Below are positions 32,001 through 47,000 of a stretch of 64,000 nt of DNA, piece after piece. The stretch's first letter is position 1. Every line of letters begins with the position of its first letter. The notes below the pieces were generated by a model. The model was not told where the DNA came from, searched no databases, and saw only the letters and a program-made list of their open reading frames with translations. Source of the stretch: Acanthornis magna (lineage: Eukaryota; Chordata; Aves; Passeriformes; Acanthizidae). The position numbers and the translations under genes were made by a program. The stretch spans positions 3,534,001-3,598,000 of the forward strand of contig JAWUZG010000159.1 of assembly GCA_036785705.1 (NCBI GenBank), read 5' to 3'.

Positions 32001-35000
32001 TGTGTCTTGAACCTCTGGCATATCATCAGCCTCGTCATTTTCAGATTTAATATCTTCTTCACTCTGAAACAGAGATAACATTTGGCAGAGGAACAAAGGA
32101 ACATTGGATGGTTTCATCTAGAATTCTGCAGTGACTGTTGAAGAATCTGTTCACATTTGAGATACTGAACAGTCCTGCCTCACCCCTCCTGTTTGCTTTT
32201 CCTCACTCTCTATAAGGTCCCTCTGATTTTTATCATGTCTTGCTTCTGATATCCCTGAATAGTCTCCCAACACTTAAATAAAACTTGAAAGTGTGTTAAA
32301 AAAAATCAGTAACAGTAATAATAGTAATGTCTTTCAGAAGTGTTTTCTCCAGCTTCCCTCCTACCCTATGCCATAGCTTAATTTCACCTCACATGACTAT
32401 TATTTCTTCATGTTGAGATGTGCCAAGACTGAAATTTAAACCACTTCCCAAGTTAGTTCTTAAGTCATAAATAGGCCACACCTGGTTTTGGATATTGCTT
32501 CATCCTTTGCAAAACATTTGGATGTGCGGTTAAAAAAAGACAGGCCCTCTTTTCAGTCTGATTTCCTATGATCCAGACTCCAATCACAACTACCACTGCC
32601 AGTTTTCTCACTGTGAAGACTGTGTCCTTAAGTTTATGAATACAGTGTCTTTCCTTCAAAGTTCCTTTGTTACCAGCTGCACTGCTGTGCTGCACACAGA
32701 AAAATCCAACCTTCAGGAGGCTGCTCTCAGAATCTGAGAGAATCTGACTGCTGCAGGACACAGACAGCTGCATTGTGGAATATTAGAGCATTTCACCATG
32801 AGAACCCATTTAAAACCACAACAACCAGAAGGGAAGTTTGAGGCAATAACATCCTGGAGTGACAGTAACAGTTTTCCTCCCTCCCACCCCCTTTCTATTT
32901 TCTTTCTACCCTCTCTGACATGGTTCATTTGTTTTAATCAAAAATATCCTACTAGGTTAAATAGGGCTTGATTTATACACTAGAAAACAGCTCCATATGG
33001 TTAAGAGTTTAATTTCAATCATTTGAGTTGAGTATTCATTATTTAAAAAGACACTTCTAGGCTACTTTCCATGTCAACATCTGGTTTACTGTTAGACAGT
33101 TCCCCATCTAAATATAGTCCCAACAGGAAGGAGGGAAGGAAGGAAAGAAAGAGTTGATTTTCTTAAGATGAACAGAATCTTATTATTAAAAAAAAAAAAA
33201 GAGTCAAAATATAAGCTTGTACCATGATGGAATCCAGAGCCAAAAGCAAGGCCTGTTGTTGCTCCAGATTTTTCTAATGGATACTTTTAAAGTTTGAGCC
33301 TCTTAACATCAAGAATGATTAGCTTCTGTTCATTTTCAGTGAGTAACAGTTGATATCAGGAAACCCAACAGTCCTCTGCTGCACCATACAATATTTCCCA
33401 TTTTCCATGTGACATTGAGGCTCTGGCAGCAACTTACCTGATGCTGCTTCCATGTGAAGTAAAAACCTGGCATGTTTCCAGACCTCTTTGTTGTAAAGAT
33501 TTTCTACATCATAAATTCTGAAAAGCTGCATCGCCAAAAAGCATATCTGACTTAAAATTATTACTTTTCTTACTGCCCAAATCCTAGTATTTTTACTGCT
33601 GGAGTTGGCAGTAGAGCCACTTTACTCATTTAAGGACTGGACAACATCAGTTTGGGGGTTGATATTTGATGATTTCTCTTTGACAAAGCTCTAGCATGCA
33701 CCATTGCTGTGAGCTCCCTTCCATGCCAGCAGCTCACACTACAGCCTGCAAAGCTCAGAGTGCAAAGTGCCTTCTCACTGCCCCCATCCAACCCTTAACA
33801 AATGACAGTTGGGACCCTTCATTCACCTAAATAAAATGTTTTGATTTCATTTCTGACATTTCAGAGTCTTTTCTGCCTAAAGAATCCTTCACCTTACCGA
33901 CTTCTTCTTCTGCTCACCACCTCTCTTCTCACTCTTTTTGTAGGTCTCGTACGTGGTGGGATCAGTGCACCACAAACATTCTGTCCACTTGCCATAGATC
34001 ACACACAGCTTCTTCCTGCTGCAGAGAAAGCAAAAGAGACTGAGCTCTTCTTTCTTATTGAGCCTTCTAAATCAAGCCTTGCAGATTCTGATCTATATTA
34101 AATGCTCAGCTTCCTACTTCGCTGCATTTTATGTTTCTATTTGCAGATTTCACAGAATCACAGAATGGGTGATTCTTAGAAAACACAGATCTTTGATAAG
34201 GCAAAGAAAAGGTTTCAGTTCAATCAAGCCCTCCAGGCACTCAGTCCTGCAGAACACATCCTCATGACAGTCACATGCTTTCACCACTGTTAAATGAGTG
34301 TGGGTACATCAAAGCCAATTATAATACAGGGACTCAAAGTCACAAAACAGGTTTGGGTTAATTAAAAAAACTTCTAACAACCACATTCTTGTTATTTTCA
34401 ACTGAAGACTGGAATTACGACTGTACAATAGTGAAACTACTCTGCATTTTCCCTGGATACCTTTATTTCCACAACCTGGAGAGTTTTTCTAATAATGCTT
34501 AAAATTATCATCCTGAATCAGGGGTTTAATACTGCCACAGAGAACAAAAATGGGTTACAATCTACATAGGTAGCAACTTTACAGTCACATCAATTGTGGT
34601 CACTGTGCCTGCAAAAGAAATGTCCCAGTGTTCAAAAAGAGAGAGACCAAGAGGCTTTTATCACTTACTGCTTGTCCTGGATGTATCCCTCTACTCTGTG
34701 AAGCTCTTTCCCGAACAGTCCACACGGTTTAAAATTAAGGACACATTTATCTCCAGTACTGTAGAGGAAATAAGCACATGCTTAGACAAGCAAGCCCTTA
34801 AATACATCAGAAAATTTACTTTTTTAGCTTTTTTAATATAGTTACAGTCAGCTGATGGTTAGTTAAAAAATAATTATATACCTATGCTTTATTATCTGAT
34901 GAGGGCATTAAAAATGGCACACAAATTTCAAAATTCCACAGAACTAACAAATTTTGTGCAAGTACAGGAGACAGGATTACAGATTTGATGCTATAAGAAG

Positions 35001-38000
35001 TATCAAACAGCACCTTGTTGAAGCTCTCATTTATTAACAGAGAAATGTGTGCAGGAGTAATAGTTCTCCCAAAATTCCCTCCCTCATCATTTAGAAGGTA
35101 ATTTATTTTATGTAAGTAAAGAGGTTTTATACAGGCAATTGGCAGAGCAATTGACACACTCTAAGTTCACCCACTCTGCAGTCATTTTTCTGTGCTGTAC
35201 CCTTAATTTAAGACATTCTCCATTATCTAAACTAAAAAAAGTGATAAATCACAATCAACACAACAGAGGTGCAATCTGCCTCTGACAATTATTCCATTTG
35301 ATGGTTCTGGAGTGAAATTTAATTTCTGTTCTCTATCAATGGGGCTGAATTTGGATGGGTAACTCACAAATGTAAAAACTTTGTACTCCATAGGCTGTCT
35401 GGCTTTGTGCCTTTTCATTAATACTATTATACATTAATACTATTATAAGCCAGGCCTAGGGGTAGTTTGCATTTGTCAGGAGAAGGAAAAAAAAAACCAA
35501 CCCCATAAAGAGACAAAAAAATCCCACAAGAATTTGGAGCTACAGAACAAAGCTTCCTGCGTGTCCAACAAAAATCAGAATCTGCTCTGTAACAAAAATG
35601 ACCACAACAATCCCCACAGCCCCTGGGTTCACGATCAGCATTACCTGTGATTTACAATTTCTACCACTCCGTACTGTTCTAACCACAGTTTACCAATAAT
35701 TACATTATGTACACAACAGGTTGGATTCGTCCACGTGTAAGCTTCATTGTGCCTGTCAAAGAAATAGAGAACGAAATCTTTTTATTGAGCTTGAGATGGA
35801 ATGCAAGCCTGTTTTCAATTCTGTTCATGGCAGGGCAAAATATTTAGCACTCCTCTGAACAGCCAGCACTTAACTTCAAAACAGAAGAGAAACAGACTTT
35901 TCTTTACAAGCCAACAATGTGTTGTATCCAAACATAAGTGCGAGTTCATAAAGTGATATTGCCCTTATTTTTCTCCATTCTCACAGAAGTTTTACAGTTG
36001 CTGTTCTTTGGATTACAAATTTCAGCACAACATCAAGAGCAGCCCAGGAATTCATCTTTTTTATTTGCATTTTTTAAGTTGAAAGTGATAAAAACAGTAT
36101 TTGCAGGAGAACCAGACTAACAAACTAATGCCTAATAGTGTCTTCTATTCAATGGCTGCAGCAGCAGTAAATTGTATAAGAAGATTTCCTCAGATTTCCT
36201 CATCAGTATTTGAGGCCTGTTCTGGTGCCACTGAAGGTAATTTTGGGGTGTGATTGGTTTTTGCCTTTTTTTTTTAGTTAGCTGTTTAACACCAGTGGAA
36301 CACAACAGGACTATTTCAGGCTCCACAAACATGACATTTAAAAATCCAGTTGATTATTTAATTGCCCTTTCCCCAAAGATTTACTTGGGAAGAAGGGAAA
36401 GTCCTAGAATTGAAGATTTTTCTACTTGGTTTCATTTTTGGTTTAATGTTGTATGAAGAGCTTTAAAATTGAGTTAAATCAAAAAAGTTAATCAAAAAGT
36501 TAAACAAAATGATTCCTATTGTCTCTAGCACATTCAAAACCACCTATTCTCACTCACCTTTCCATGCTGGTAAGAGAAATACTGAAGTCACTTGGTTGGC
36601 AATCAACCCATTTTAGGAAAGCTTTTAAACTCTATTTTAACAAAATAATACAAAAAAAGCAGTGCCCTCTGTAACAAATGTCTTGTATACCCATTTCCAG
36701 TGAGTATGGAGAGAACGCTCCTATTTAATGTTCCAAACCCATGTTTCCAGCCCATGTACCATTTTCCAGTATAGAAAAATAACAGATTATTGAAGTCTCA
36801 CTATTTTCCACAGCTCCTTTTCTTCAAGCAGTCTTTAGAACAATGACTACTCTTCAAGTGGCAAAAAAATACCAGAATCCTTCAAATTCATCCCACCAGC
36901 CTTTAAACAGAGTTTTATTCCTGAACTGTTTTGACACCAAAAACTTCACAGCATAAACCGAAACACAACACAAGGCACTTATGGCCAGTGCTGATGAATT
37001 GAAGCACTTTTTGTGCTGGAGAAGTGAGGGAAAAATGTCTTCTAATGCTGTGAGAAATAGTCACGGTTAACATAAAGGCACAATTTAATACTGACTCACA
37101 GCTTTGCTTCCCAAACAGCTCCTTGTTCACTCAGGCCTTGAGCAGTTCTCAGACTCCTCAAAGCAACAGAATGGTCTGAATCACAACACTGAGAGGCTCA
37201 AAATTTGATTGCAATTTCTGCTGCTAACTCAAAGCAATTTTTTAAAATAAATGCTTTAATTGTTTATATTCCAGTTGAAATCTCAGCCTTGATTAGGCTC
37301 AGCAAGAATTTTAATAGTCTTCTAAATAAAGACTCTCGAGGAACAAGCATTATTTTGGTAACAGCTGCATTCTGCACTAACATTCACAGTTCCTTCTAAA
37401 TTCAGAAGAAATTTCCTTTATTGCCATCACCATTTATCTCCAAGACCAATTCATACTTTTATAAACTTTGGAAGATTAGATGCTAGCAGCTCGAGAATTA
37501 AACTACTTCCAAAAGGAAGTACAGGAAAAGTCAAAGCTTGCCATGGCAAGCAAGTTGGTTTTTTATCAAAACCAAATGTCTAGAAATTTCTTAAGACAAT
37601 ATTTAAAAACCACCTCAGAGTTAGGCTCCAGAAAGGCTTTTATAAAAGCACCAATCACAGAACATTTTATTTGCAACTGTTCTAGTGCATCCTCATGTCC
37701 CACTTGGGAAAGCTCCAGAGTTTTTGTGCCACCAGGGCACAAAACAACTCATGGGACGTCACGTAATTTATGAGAGACAAGCCTGGGAGCAATCTGGAAA
37801 AGCATTCTTGATTTTAGTAGGAAGCTGATCCCTCTCTGGAAGTGTTAAGGCAATCCTGACACGTTTCTCCTCACGCAGAACAGTTATTGTGAGCATGCAG
37901 CTCTTTCCACACAAACATTCACACAAACCACCAAAACCAACAGCAATATTGAAAACTGAGATGAGCTTGAAGAGCCCAGTAATAGAATTTTATATCTATA

Positions 38001-41000
38001 TTTATATTTTGCATGCCTTCACAGCACTAGTTTGCAGTAGCAATCAATCTGTAAGAAATGCTAATTTTCATGGTGGAAAAAGTGGGTCAAATTGCTACAG
38101 CTATGGAAGCATAACACAACTTAAAAAAACAGCTCTGAAATTAAGCAGTGAAAATTAACTTGTAAATCAATTCTTACAACCTCTTCAGCAAGGGGTTTTT
38201 AGTTAATCACCTATGAAAAGCCAAGAGGGTGATTATCACCAGTAAGTAAAAAAAGTTATTTACTTGTTATACTCACTTCAGAAGCTCCAAAGTAATTGTT
38301 CCCCGAGGCTCTGCTTCTATACTCTTTCCCCAGAATTTTAGTTTGGGATAGATTGATCCATGAAATATGAAGTCCTTATTGAGGCCTTCAGAATAAAATG
38401 CACTAATAGGTGGGTGGTGACTGACTTGTTCAGATATAAACCTAAATCCTAAATCCTCCCTGGCAACAACAAAAAGAGAGTATTAAACAGTAAGTATATT
38501 TTTAATATTGCAAGAGAAATTAGTTGCTACTTAAAAAAAAAAAGTGAAGTATTTTTAGATTAAACTGAAGGTGAGACTCTTCCTTTTCTAGTTCCATGAC
38601 ACATTTACAGTTAATTAAATGAAAGGATTTCTACTCTGAACACTTTCTTTTTATACTCCAAAGCAGATTTCTACCCAGAAAAGCATCTGAAGAAGTTTCA
38701 CTGAAATAACTTATGAAAATACAGAAACCCTTTGGGCAGCATGAAAAGGTCTGACTGAAAATTCTGTTCTTCACTGCAGACATATCACCCATTTTTATCT
38801 GAGGAACCTGGAAGTCCTTCAGGCTAATTTCTCTATCTGACATAATCAACAAAACAGTATCTAAATTAATTAATAGTGTCTGTTCAGGAAATGTTTTTGG
38901 TGGAAGAACACGAACCAATTTTTCTCTAAATAATTCAAAGAATACTATGCCTAAACTTAAAAATAAAATTATTAGGTTTTAAAACAACTTCTCAGAAATT
39001 CCAAGGCAGTTTGAGGAAAAGAATTTTAGAAATATATTTTAGTGGTATTTTACTACAACCAAACCAGTGTGAGAGTCTGCTAACTCAAGAACACAAACAG
39101 CCCCAGCTCTCAATTGAAAGAAATTATTACCTGGTTAATTCATAGGTTTCTCCTAACAGTGGGTTAAATGGTTTGCCAGTTCTCTCCCACTGAGAAGCTA
39201 CAGCAGAAACTGCAAAAGCAGCTACAGCCTGTAAGCAAATGAAGAACATATTGTTGTGAGAATAGTACATTAAAACTCTTAAGTTTATTATTTATGTTGC
39301 ACATTAGAGTATTTCATTATTATTCCAAAAAGGAATTGCTTTATATTGCTTAAGGCCAAAACATTTGTAAGCCATAGGATAAATGATACAGAAGTGGGAA
39401 AATATAAGCATTTATTAAGAATCTCATTTCCATTTCCAACAGAAATTATTTTCCGTGGTAAGTTCTGGCAGGTTCCACTTTGCCCCACCTACTTCTAGGA
39501 GATCAGCCTGTTTTTTTAAATCTACTTTCCCCCCACTTTGACTTCCCCCCACCCTCAGTTCATTGGGAACACAGCCTTGCTTTCCTAGTGCCAGGTAAGA
39601 ACTATTTCTAGGACAGACGAGACTTCTTGAATCATGCCAGCAGGTACAGGTGACACTGAGGAGCTCCCGCAGGCTGGGAAATGCAGGTATGGACTGCACA
39701 ACCACAGAATCCAAGACAAACACTCCAGTTTCACTGAATAAATCAGAGCTGTGAGCACCCCCAGCACAACCTGGTGCACACAGGTGTCACCATATTCACT
39801 CCTCTGGTGTGAGAGCAGCCAGGCACCATATCCTACTCTGAACTCCCCAAAAGGTGTAGGGGTTCTTACCTGCATTCTTTCCAGGGGATCTGCATGACTA
39901 CAAGCCTTATTAATGAGGTATATATGCTCCATATATTCTGTTATCCTTTGAAGGAAACTCAAGGGCTCGTTGAAGACAATGGGCATCGTAATCTTGGACA
40001 GCTCCTAGATAACCAAAGGGTAGATTAATTTCTTAGGGACAACACTAAGTTAACAACTGGCAACAAGAAGAATATTGAAAGTAAGTTGTGGGTGAGTTTA
40101 TTTACTTATAGTATTCCTCAAATGATATTTGGCAAGCCTGGAGCAGACTTCCAAATGCTACAGCTGAAAGGGGCTGCAGGCACTGCACAATCCTACTTGC
40201 AATCTGAAATAACACAAAATTGATCAAGCTAACCTAATAAATTCACAAAGAATGTTACCGTCTCTGCTAACCTCTTCTGCAGAAGAGGTTAAAATTTCCA
40301 TAGGTAGCAGCAATAATGAGCCAACCAGCTCCGTGCTGATACTGAAATGCCACACACTTCTTGGAAACTCTCACATGCTTATTTGCATAAAATCTACCTA
40401 TTGTACTGCAGCAACCACAAATTATTTTTTGAAAGGAACAGTTACATAAAGAATAGTACTTGAACTGCTCTAACAGATTTTAGTGACTTTATTTAAGCAA
40501 CCTGTTATTTGTGTCAGACCATTTCTGGTTTCACACGTGGATACAAGACAGACACAAAGTTCACGCAGAGACTTCCAATTCCCCACGTCCTTTACTATAC
40601 CCAAGCAAATTTGGCTTTTTAATTACAAAGTTGCACTCATGACTGGGCACTAAAGCATTAATGTAAGTGCTTAAAACTTAGCAGAAAGCAGAATGCCACC
40701 AGATGAAGTTAATGCAACATTTTCCTCACCTTGGCACAGGCAGTAAGGGAAGAAAAATGTTAACCTTAACGGACTTAAATTGATTTGGTCCAAGCAAAAG
40801 GTTTTATCTAGTAGATAGGTCACTCATCCCACCAAAAGGAGTTTTGACAGTATAGCTGTTATCTCCTAGATGACATGAATTAATAAAATAGAGCCCTAAA
40901 TCACATTTTGCTAAGTAAAGAATAAAAAGAGCAGGTAAGAGAGCATTGTGTCAATCAAACATATTTCACTATATTTTAATGGCTTCTGTCTAGTTTTTAA

Positions 41001-44000
41001 AGGACAGCTTTGGAAATACCAATCCATATGCTCTAACAGCAAAAGAAGATATGAAAATAGTACTGTTAATAAATGAATGTTGAGATTTAGAGAGTTACAG
41101 TTTAAAGCTGTTTCCTACTGAAAAAAAAAAAAAAAAAGCAAGATGTGTCAGGTATTATTCTGTGTCTAAATGTTTAAGCAATAAAATTAACCAGGTGACA
41201 TTAGGAGACCTAACATAGATGCTTCATCCAAGGTAACTTACCAGTCCAATGCATTTTTTTAATATGCTCCACACACTAAAATCACTTCTAGAAAACATTG
41301 GGGCAGGTAATGATGTCCTGTAATGGAAAAAAAATCCAACTGTCATTTTCTGCCCATTAAACAACAAGCCATTTTCTTTTGCAGGTATTGAAGCCACTTA
41401 CAAAGGAAGCAAAGCATCACCCCAGAATTGGCACAGGAAGCAGACACATGAAATGACTTTTCAATTCCAGAGAATTAGCCTTTTCCATGAGAACAGCAGC
41501 ACCCCAAAAGACAGGAGCCAGCACATGCTCACCTCTCATCTCCCATGCAGCTCTATGTGTTTACCTGTGTCTCTTAATTCCATTTTCTTGGATCTCTGTC
41601 TGTCCATTATGCTTTCCAGTCCTATTGCTTTGGTGTGGATCCAGATCAAGCATTTCTGGAACTTTATGATTGGCTTCTGAAAAGTCTCCCGAAGAATTGT
41701 CAGAATCAAAGCCTGCATAAAAACCAAAAGGCAACAGTTGTCTTAGGAACCTTACCATGCCACAGAGTGCCACTCACATTTCGCAAGTCTCACACCTGAA
41801 GTACACTTAGACCAGGTTAGTTTATTCTAAAGAGTATCAGAGTGAAAACCCTTTACTAAGTGACCTAATTTCCAGGAGTATTATGAGCCAACTATTGCAT
41901 TAGAATCAAGAATTATCATTTTTCACACTGCTGAATATATAACTAATTTAGAATCTTAAAAGCTCCAGAGTAGCTCCTAATCAGATTAGCTGCATTGTCT
42001 CTTTTTCAGAGCTGCAGTGTAATTACAATAATTTGGTTCATTTATGTAGTTTTCCTCAAAGACCTTAAATAATTTAAACTTACATGGCTAACAGGCAAGA
42101 AAAAGGAAAAAAGCAAAGAGAAAAGGGCCATTTCACAATGGAGGAGGGGCTACCACCCAGGCAACTGGAATCACAGAAATGCAGGATATTGAGCTTCTTT
42201 TTGCCACCCATGTGTGCAAACCATGTAACACTTCCCCAATGGTTGCAGCAGGAACCTGTGGACACCAGGAAGAATCATTCCCTGAGCTCTACAAGTGACC
42301 CAGAGCATGACCTACAGGAGGTGGCTGCATTTCCTATGTCCCAAATCCATCCACTTGGTCTAGAGCTACTGGAAACACCACTGTAACCATAGCCCAGCTT
42401 GCAGCAACGTGCTTGGAACAGCTTTAACCCCCAAAATGTTAAACCACCAGGAATCTGTAGAGCAAAGCTTCTGTATCAAACAGCCTGAAGTGTAAGTTGG
42501 ACTAAACCCAGAAATCGAAGATTCCAATCTAATGATTTTATTTTTCAGTCACACGAATTACACACGTAATAATACAAATAATGACAATTTTTGCATATGG
42601 CTTTGAATAAGAAAATTTTAAAAGCATTCTATGCATCTCTATACACACACTTGTCACAATCAACATCAATCAACACTGCTACACAGACTGACTGCAGAAA
42701 CAAAACCCTTGTAAACCACAACAGCCTCACCGCAGGGCACCCTAAAATGACCAGTTAATACAATCCTTCACAACTGCCACAGTATTACAACAGAAAACAC
42801 TGCTGATCATTCAGTGTAATAAAGGACCATTTTTGCTGAAATTAATTCTAAGATCGTTAAGTCCTTTCCGAGTGCCAAAAGGCTCAATTCTTCCTCAAGA
42901 AAAACTTTAGCTTCCAGCTTCCAATTTAAGAGTCAGAATCAAAAAGCAGCATGAAAACTTGGGTATTTGCTGGCATGCAATTTTTGCCATAGTTTTAAGG
43001 AATACACAACATTTTTTAAATTCCTTTCATTCCAGCTGTCACATCCTGGGCAGCCCCTTTTCTTTGTGCTGAGTTGCCATCACACTCAGCAATGGCCTGT
43101 CCCAGAGTCCAGCAATGGGTACAGCAAGACTCTGAAATATTACAAAGCCTCTAAACACTTCTAATGGAGTAAACAAATCAGTTGTGACAATGATTATTGC
43201 AATTTTAAACAGATTAAAATGCTGTGATCCTCTGCCATTAACTTTTTAAAAAATGGCTGCTTTTGCTGTATTAGAGCAATTCATGCAAGGCACATTCCAG
43301 AAACAAAAAGCTGCACTTTTATCAGGGATCAAGACCATGGCAAAAGACACTTTCAAAAGTGCACCAGGAAGTCACACTGATACAATCTTATTTGGTAAAC
43401 AGTTGGTGTAATGGGTGATGTCATGTCTTGCCCTGTCTCCTACGTTTTGATGTCACAAGAATGTAATTATATAGCAATAACCACACCTTGGCACTCTTAA
43501 TACTCAACTGGAAAGCATGACAGTCACATATAGATTCAGGTCATTAAAATGAAGACTACCCTGAAACACTTGTCTTAAAAAAAAAACTTCAGTCAACTCA
43601 CAACAAAATATTTATCATTTTAAAATTATATTTCTAACCATATATTAGCTTTTTTGGAACCAGTTACAGTACAATGAGGAAAATAACTTATTAGTTTAAG
43701 TGTAAAGTTGGAGAAAAAAGAATGAGCTTGTGGACATCAGGATGAATTTTGTACCTGAAACCCTGCAAATCCTATCAAACCGTCATTGTGTTATATCCAC
43801 ATTAGTTTTTCCATTTCCATGATTCAGAATTGTTTTGTCCTGCTCCTGTACAGCACAACAGGAATTTAGATTCAAGTATATATATTATTTATGGACAACA
43901 ATATGTCTTTGGTAAGTAAATTAATGACAATTCAAACAAGTGTTTTGCAGACAAACAACAAAGATTAAATCCCTGCTCCAGAAAAGAAAGTACATCAGAA

Positions 44001-47000
44001 GGGTAAGTTTGCTTTTATTAGACTGCACTTCCACCTAATTACTTCAAAAAAAAAAAAAAAAAAAAAAAACCAAACCAAAACCACTGTCGTACACAGCCAG
44101 ATAATCATAGACTTTCAACCACACTTTCAACCTTAGCATCACATGACTTATCCACTACAAGCCCATTGAGAAAGTTTCAGAAGATGCTTCTCAGTGAAGT
44201 CCAAGGTATTATAGCTCTGTGAAGAGCTATCCAGACACTGTTCTTCACAGAGGAAGCAGATGTGGAAGAAAAACAGCTTACAAAAATTATTTGCTATAGT
44301 TTTTCTAAGTTAGAAAAAGAGCCTTACACCAGCTGCCCACAAAGCTTTGAACTTGAGAAACTGAGCAGGTAACAGTTATTACAGGACACTTTTCGTACTG
44401 AAAAGCCACCGGGAGTGAGGATAAAAATGGAGATTTAAAAGGAGGATAGGGGACCACAGACAGAAATACAATGTCAACAATTAGCTAAATCAGAAGTTCC
44501 ACTTATGTGTGTTGAGTGAAACAAGAGCTTTTAAAAAATCTTAAATTTTCAAAGTAAAATACTTAAGTCGGGTGCCAACAGAAATCTATTTCAAGAGCTT
44601 AAAGAAAAGTGACTTGCCAGTAACTCTAGTTCTCTTAGCCTTCCTCTTCCACATGCTGCCAATGAAACAAATCCACTGGGACTGTGCTGCACATCAGCCA
44701 AGGCAGCAGAGGCTCTGCTCTGTGAGTCATGGGCAGAGACACGAGACCTCCCCTTCGGACAGGCAGCAACCTCCCTAAGTACTAATTAGGCTTTGGCTGA
44801 CAAGACAGAAAGGGAATCAAAATACCTTGGTACTCAGAGCCTTCAGACCTAAAAAAAGGCATAGGGAACAGGGATAAACATGCTGGAAGCATAAACAGCA
44901 AGTGAAGCAAGAGGTGTTTTTCTTTCTTTGCCAGAAATTACCATTCTCCATGTTCCAAAATAAGTCCATCGTCACAAGCTGTAGCTGATGGGAGGCAGGT
45001 TGGCCTTTCACAACATCTCTGCAATACTTAGCCATTGATTCAGTCTGATCCAGACATAATGAAAATATATCAGTTTGGCAGATACCTCACTTCCTCCTCC
45101 CCATGTGAAAGCAAGAGAGAACATCACCCTCACAAATACACCCGACTGGATTATCCAGCTGAGCCTCATGGGCACAGAACAGATTTCCACGGAACTGCAG
45201 GCTAATATTTAAAAAAGCAGAATTAAATTATCCATGTTCTCAAAAATAAATTACCCTGGTAAACAGCCAGGTGTTTTCCTGCTTTGTGGCAACCCTTTCA
45301 CAAAATACTTTGGCAAAAAGATATCTGACAGTATTAATGAAGGATATAGCTCTAAAAGAGACACACAATCTTTAAAAAGTCTCTGATGAGATTAACACAC
45401 CCAGGGTGACAGAGATCAAAGCTATATGCTCCTTGTCTCACATAAAATTTCAAAGAATCTGAAATTCATCACAGGATTGACCACCTTTATCCTGATACGA
45501 CCTCAAAGAAGGCTGCCACTAGAATTTGAGAAAAAGCAGATTCTTGACAGCTGTGCTGTCTGGAATTAAGTGAGACCGCAGGTAACATTCCCAAGGGATT
45601 CCCCAGGGGAGTACTCATTCACAAGGTAAGGCTGTCAAGTGTCAGCAATGCTAATAACCTCTGACTGCAAGGAAACTTCTCTCCATGGAAACTCTCTTGG
45701 TCACCAACTCGATTCATCAATACCCCAGCCCATGCTGCACCTCCACGAGTGCCATCATCATCCAGTCAGGGACAAATCACCTGCCAGGAGGATGACTCTC
45801 AACCACTCAGCACACAATTCCATCCCACGAGCATGTCTTTTGGATGAGATGGGGACAGTGTCAGAAGCAGGAAGCTTCTCAGCCACACAGCATTAACAGG
45901 AGCAAAGAGTTACTACAGACATCAGCAGCCAGGGAGTGTGACAGCAGAAAGGCCCATTTAGAGTTGTTCTCTGCATCACATTTCTGTATGACCTGGACAG
46001 GACACAGCTACAAAGAACTAGGTCTGATTTCACTAGGTCTGTGCAAGTAACTCATCAAACTGTCAGCATCTCCTAAAGCATCCAGCTGGAGAGAGGGATT
46101 GAGCACCTGTCCTTAAAGACAGACAGTCCTGAGGGAGAACAAACCTGAAGCGAAGTATTCCAAACTTAGCACTCCTCTTAAACCAAGTACCACGCTCCAC
46201 AGAACACATATAACATATATATATATATAAACATATCTCCTGCCCGCACATTCCTCCCTGTGGAGGAATAAGATGAGGATGGAACAAGGAGTGCTCACAG
46301 GACTGATACAAAACATCCCAGTTCTGAGCAGAGCCAGCCACGACTGCAGGTACAAGAACATCTCATGCACAATAACTCAGTCACCACCACCTGGAGCACT
46401 TGGAGGGGAATCAACCTTTTGACGTAGAGGGGAAAAAGAAGAGGAAAGAGGACAAAACCAGAGTGTCGAAATGCAGATAAATCAAACACCGAGGGCTGTG
46501 CAGTTCTGCAGCAAGGGACAAAGGAATGCATCACCATCAAAGCTGTACAACACAGACCTCATGCTTAGAGGCACATTTCTTTTCACACCTTTTTCAGTGG
46601 GAAAAAAATCTAGTTCTCCGATGGCAGAGACCCCGAGCTCCTGGAACTGAGAGATTACTAATGACATACAGGAACAACCCATTGTGTTTTCAAGATTTTA
46701 ATGGTACAACGGTTTGATTTTACAGATGGATTTGGACTAGTCGTCCTCATCACTCCGAGCTGGCATGAATGCAAACCCGATTTCCTTCTCTCCTCTGTGA
46801 CATAGTTGTGACAAGTCCTGTACAGTCTGCTGTCAGTCACAATGCTTCACCCAGCCCCCTCTGTTTACTCCTCACACGAATTTCCAACCAACCATGTCTA
46901 AGTCTACCTTACCCACTTCTATCTACCATGCTACTTCCATTCCTTCACCTTTCACACTTACCATTATTCTTTTTCTCTGTAAAATCTCTTTGTGATTTTA

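Noticed and set aside
46210..46232. (TA)n tract as a possible TATA promoter
   Set aside because: A simple dinucleotide run in the middle of an OSBPL2 intron without initiator, CpG or downstream exon.
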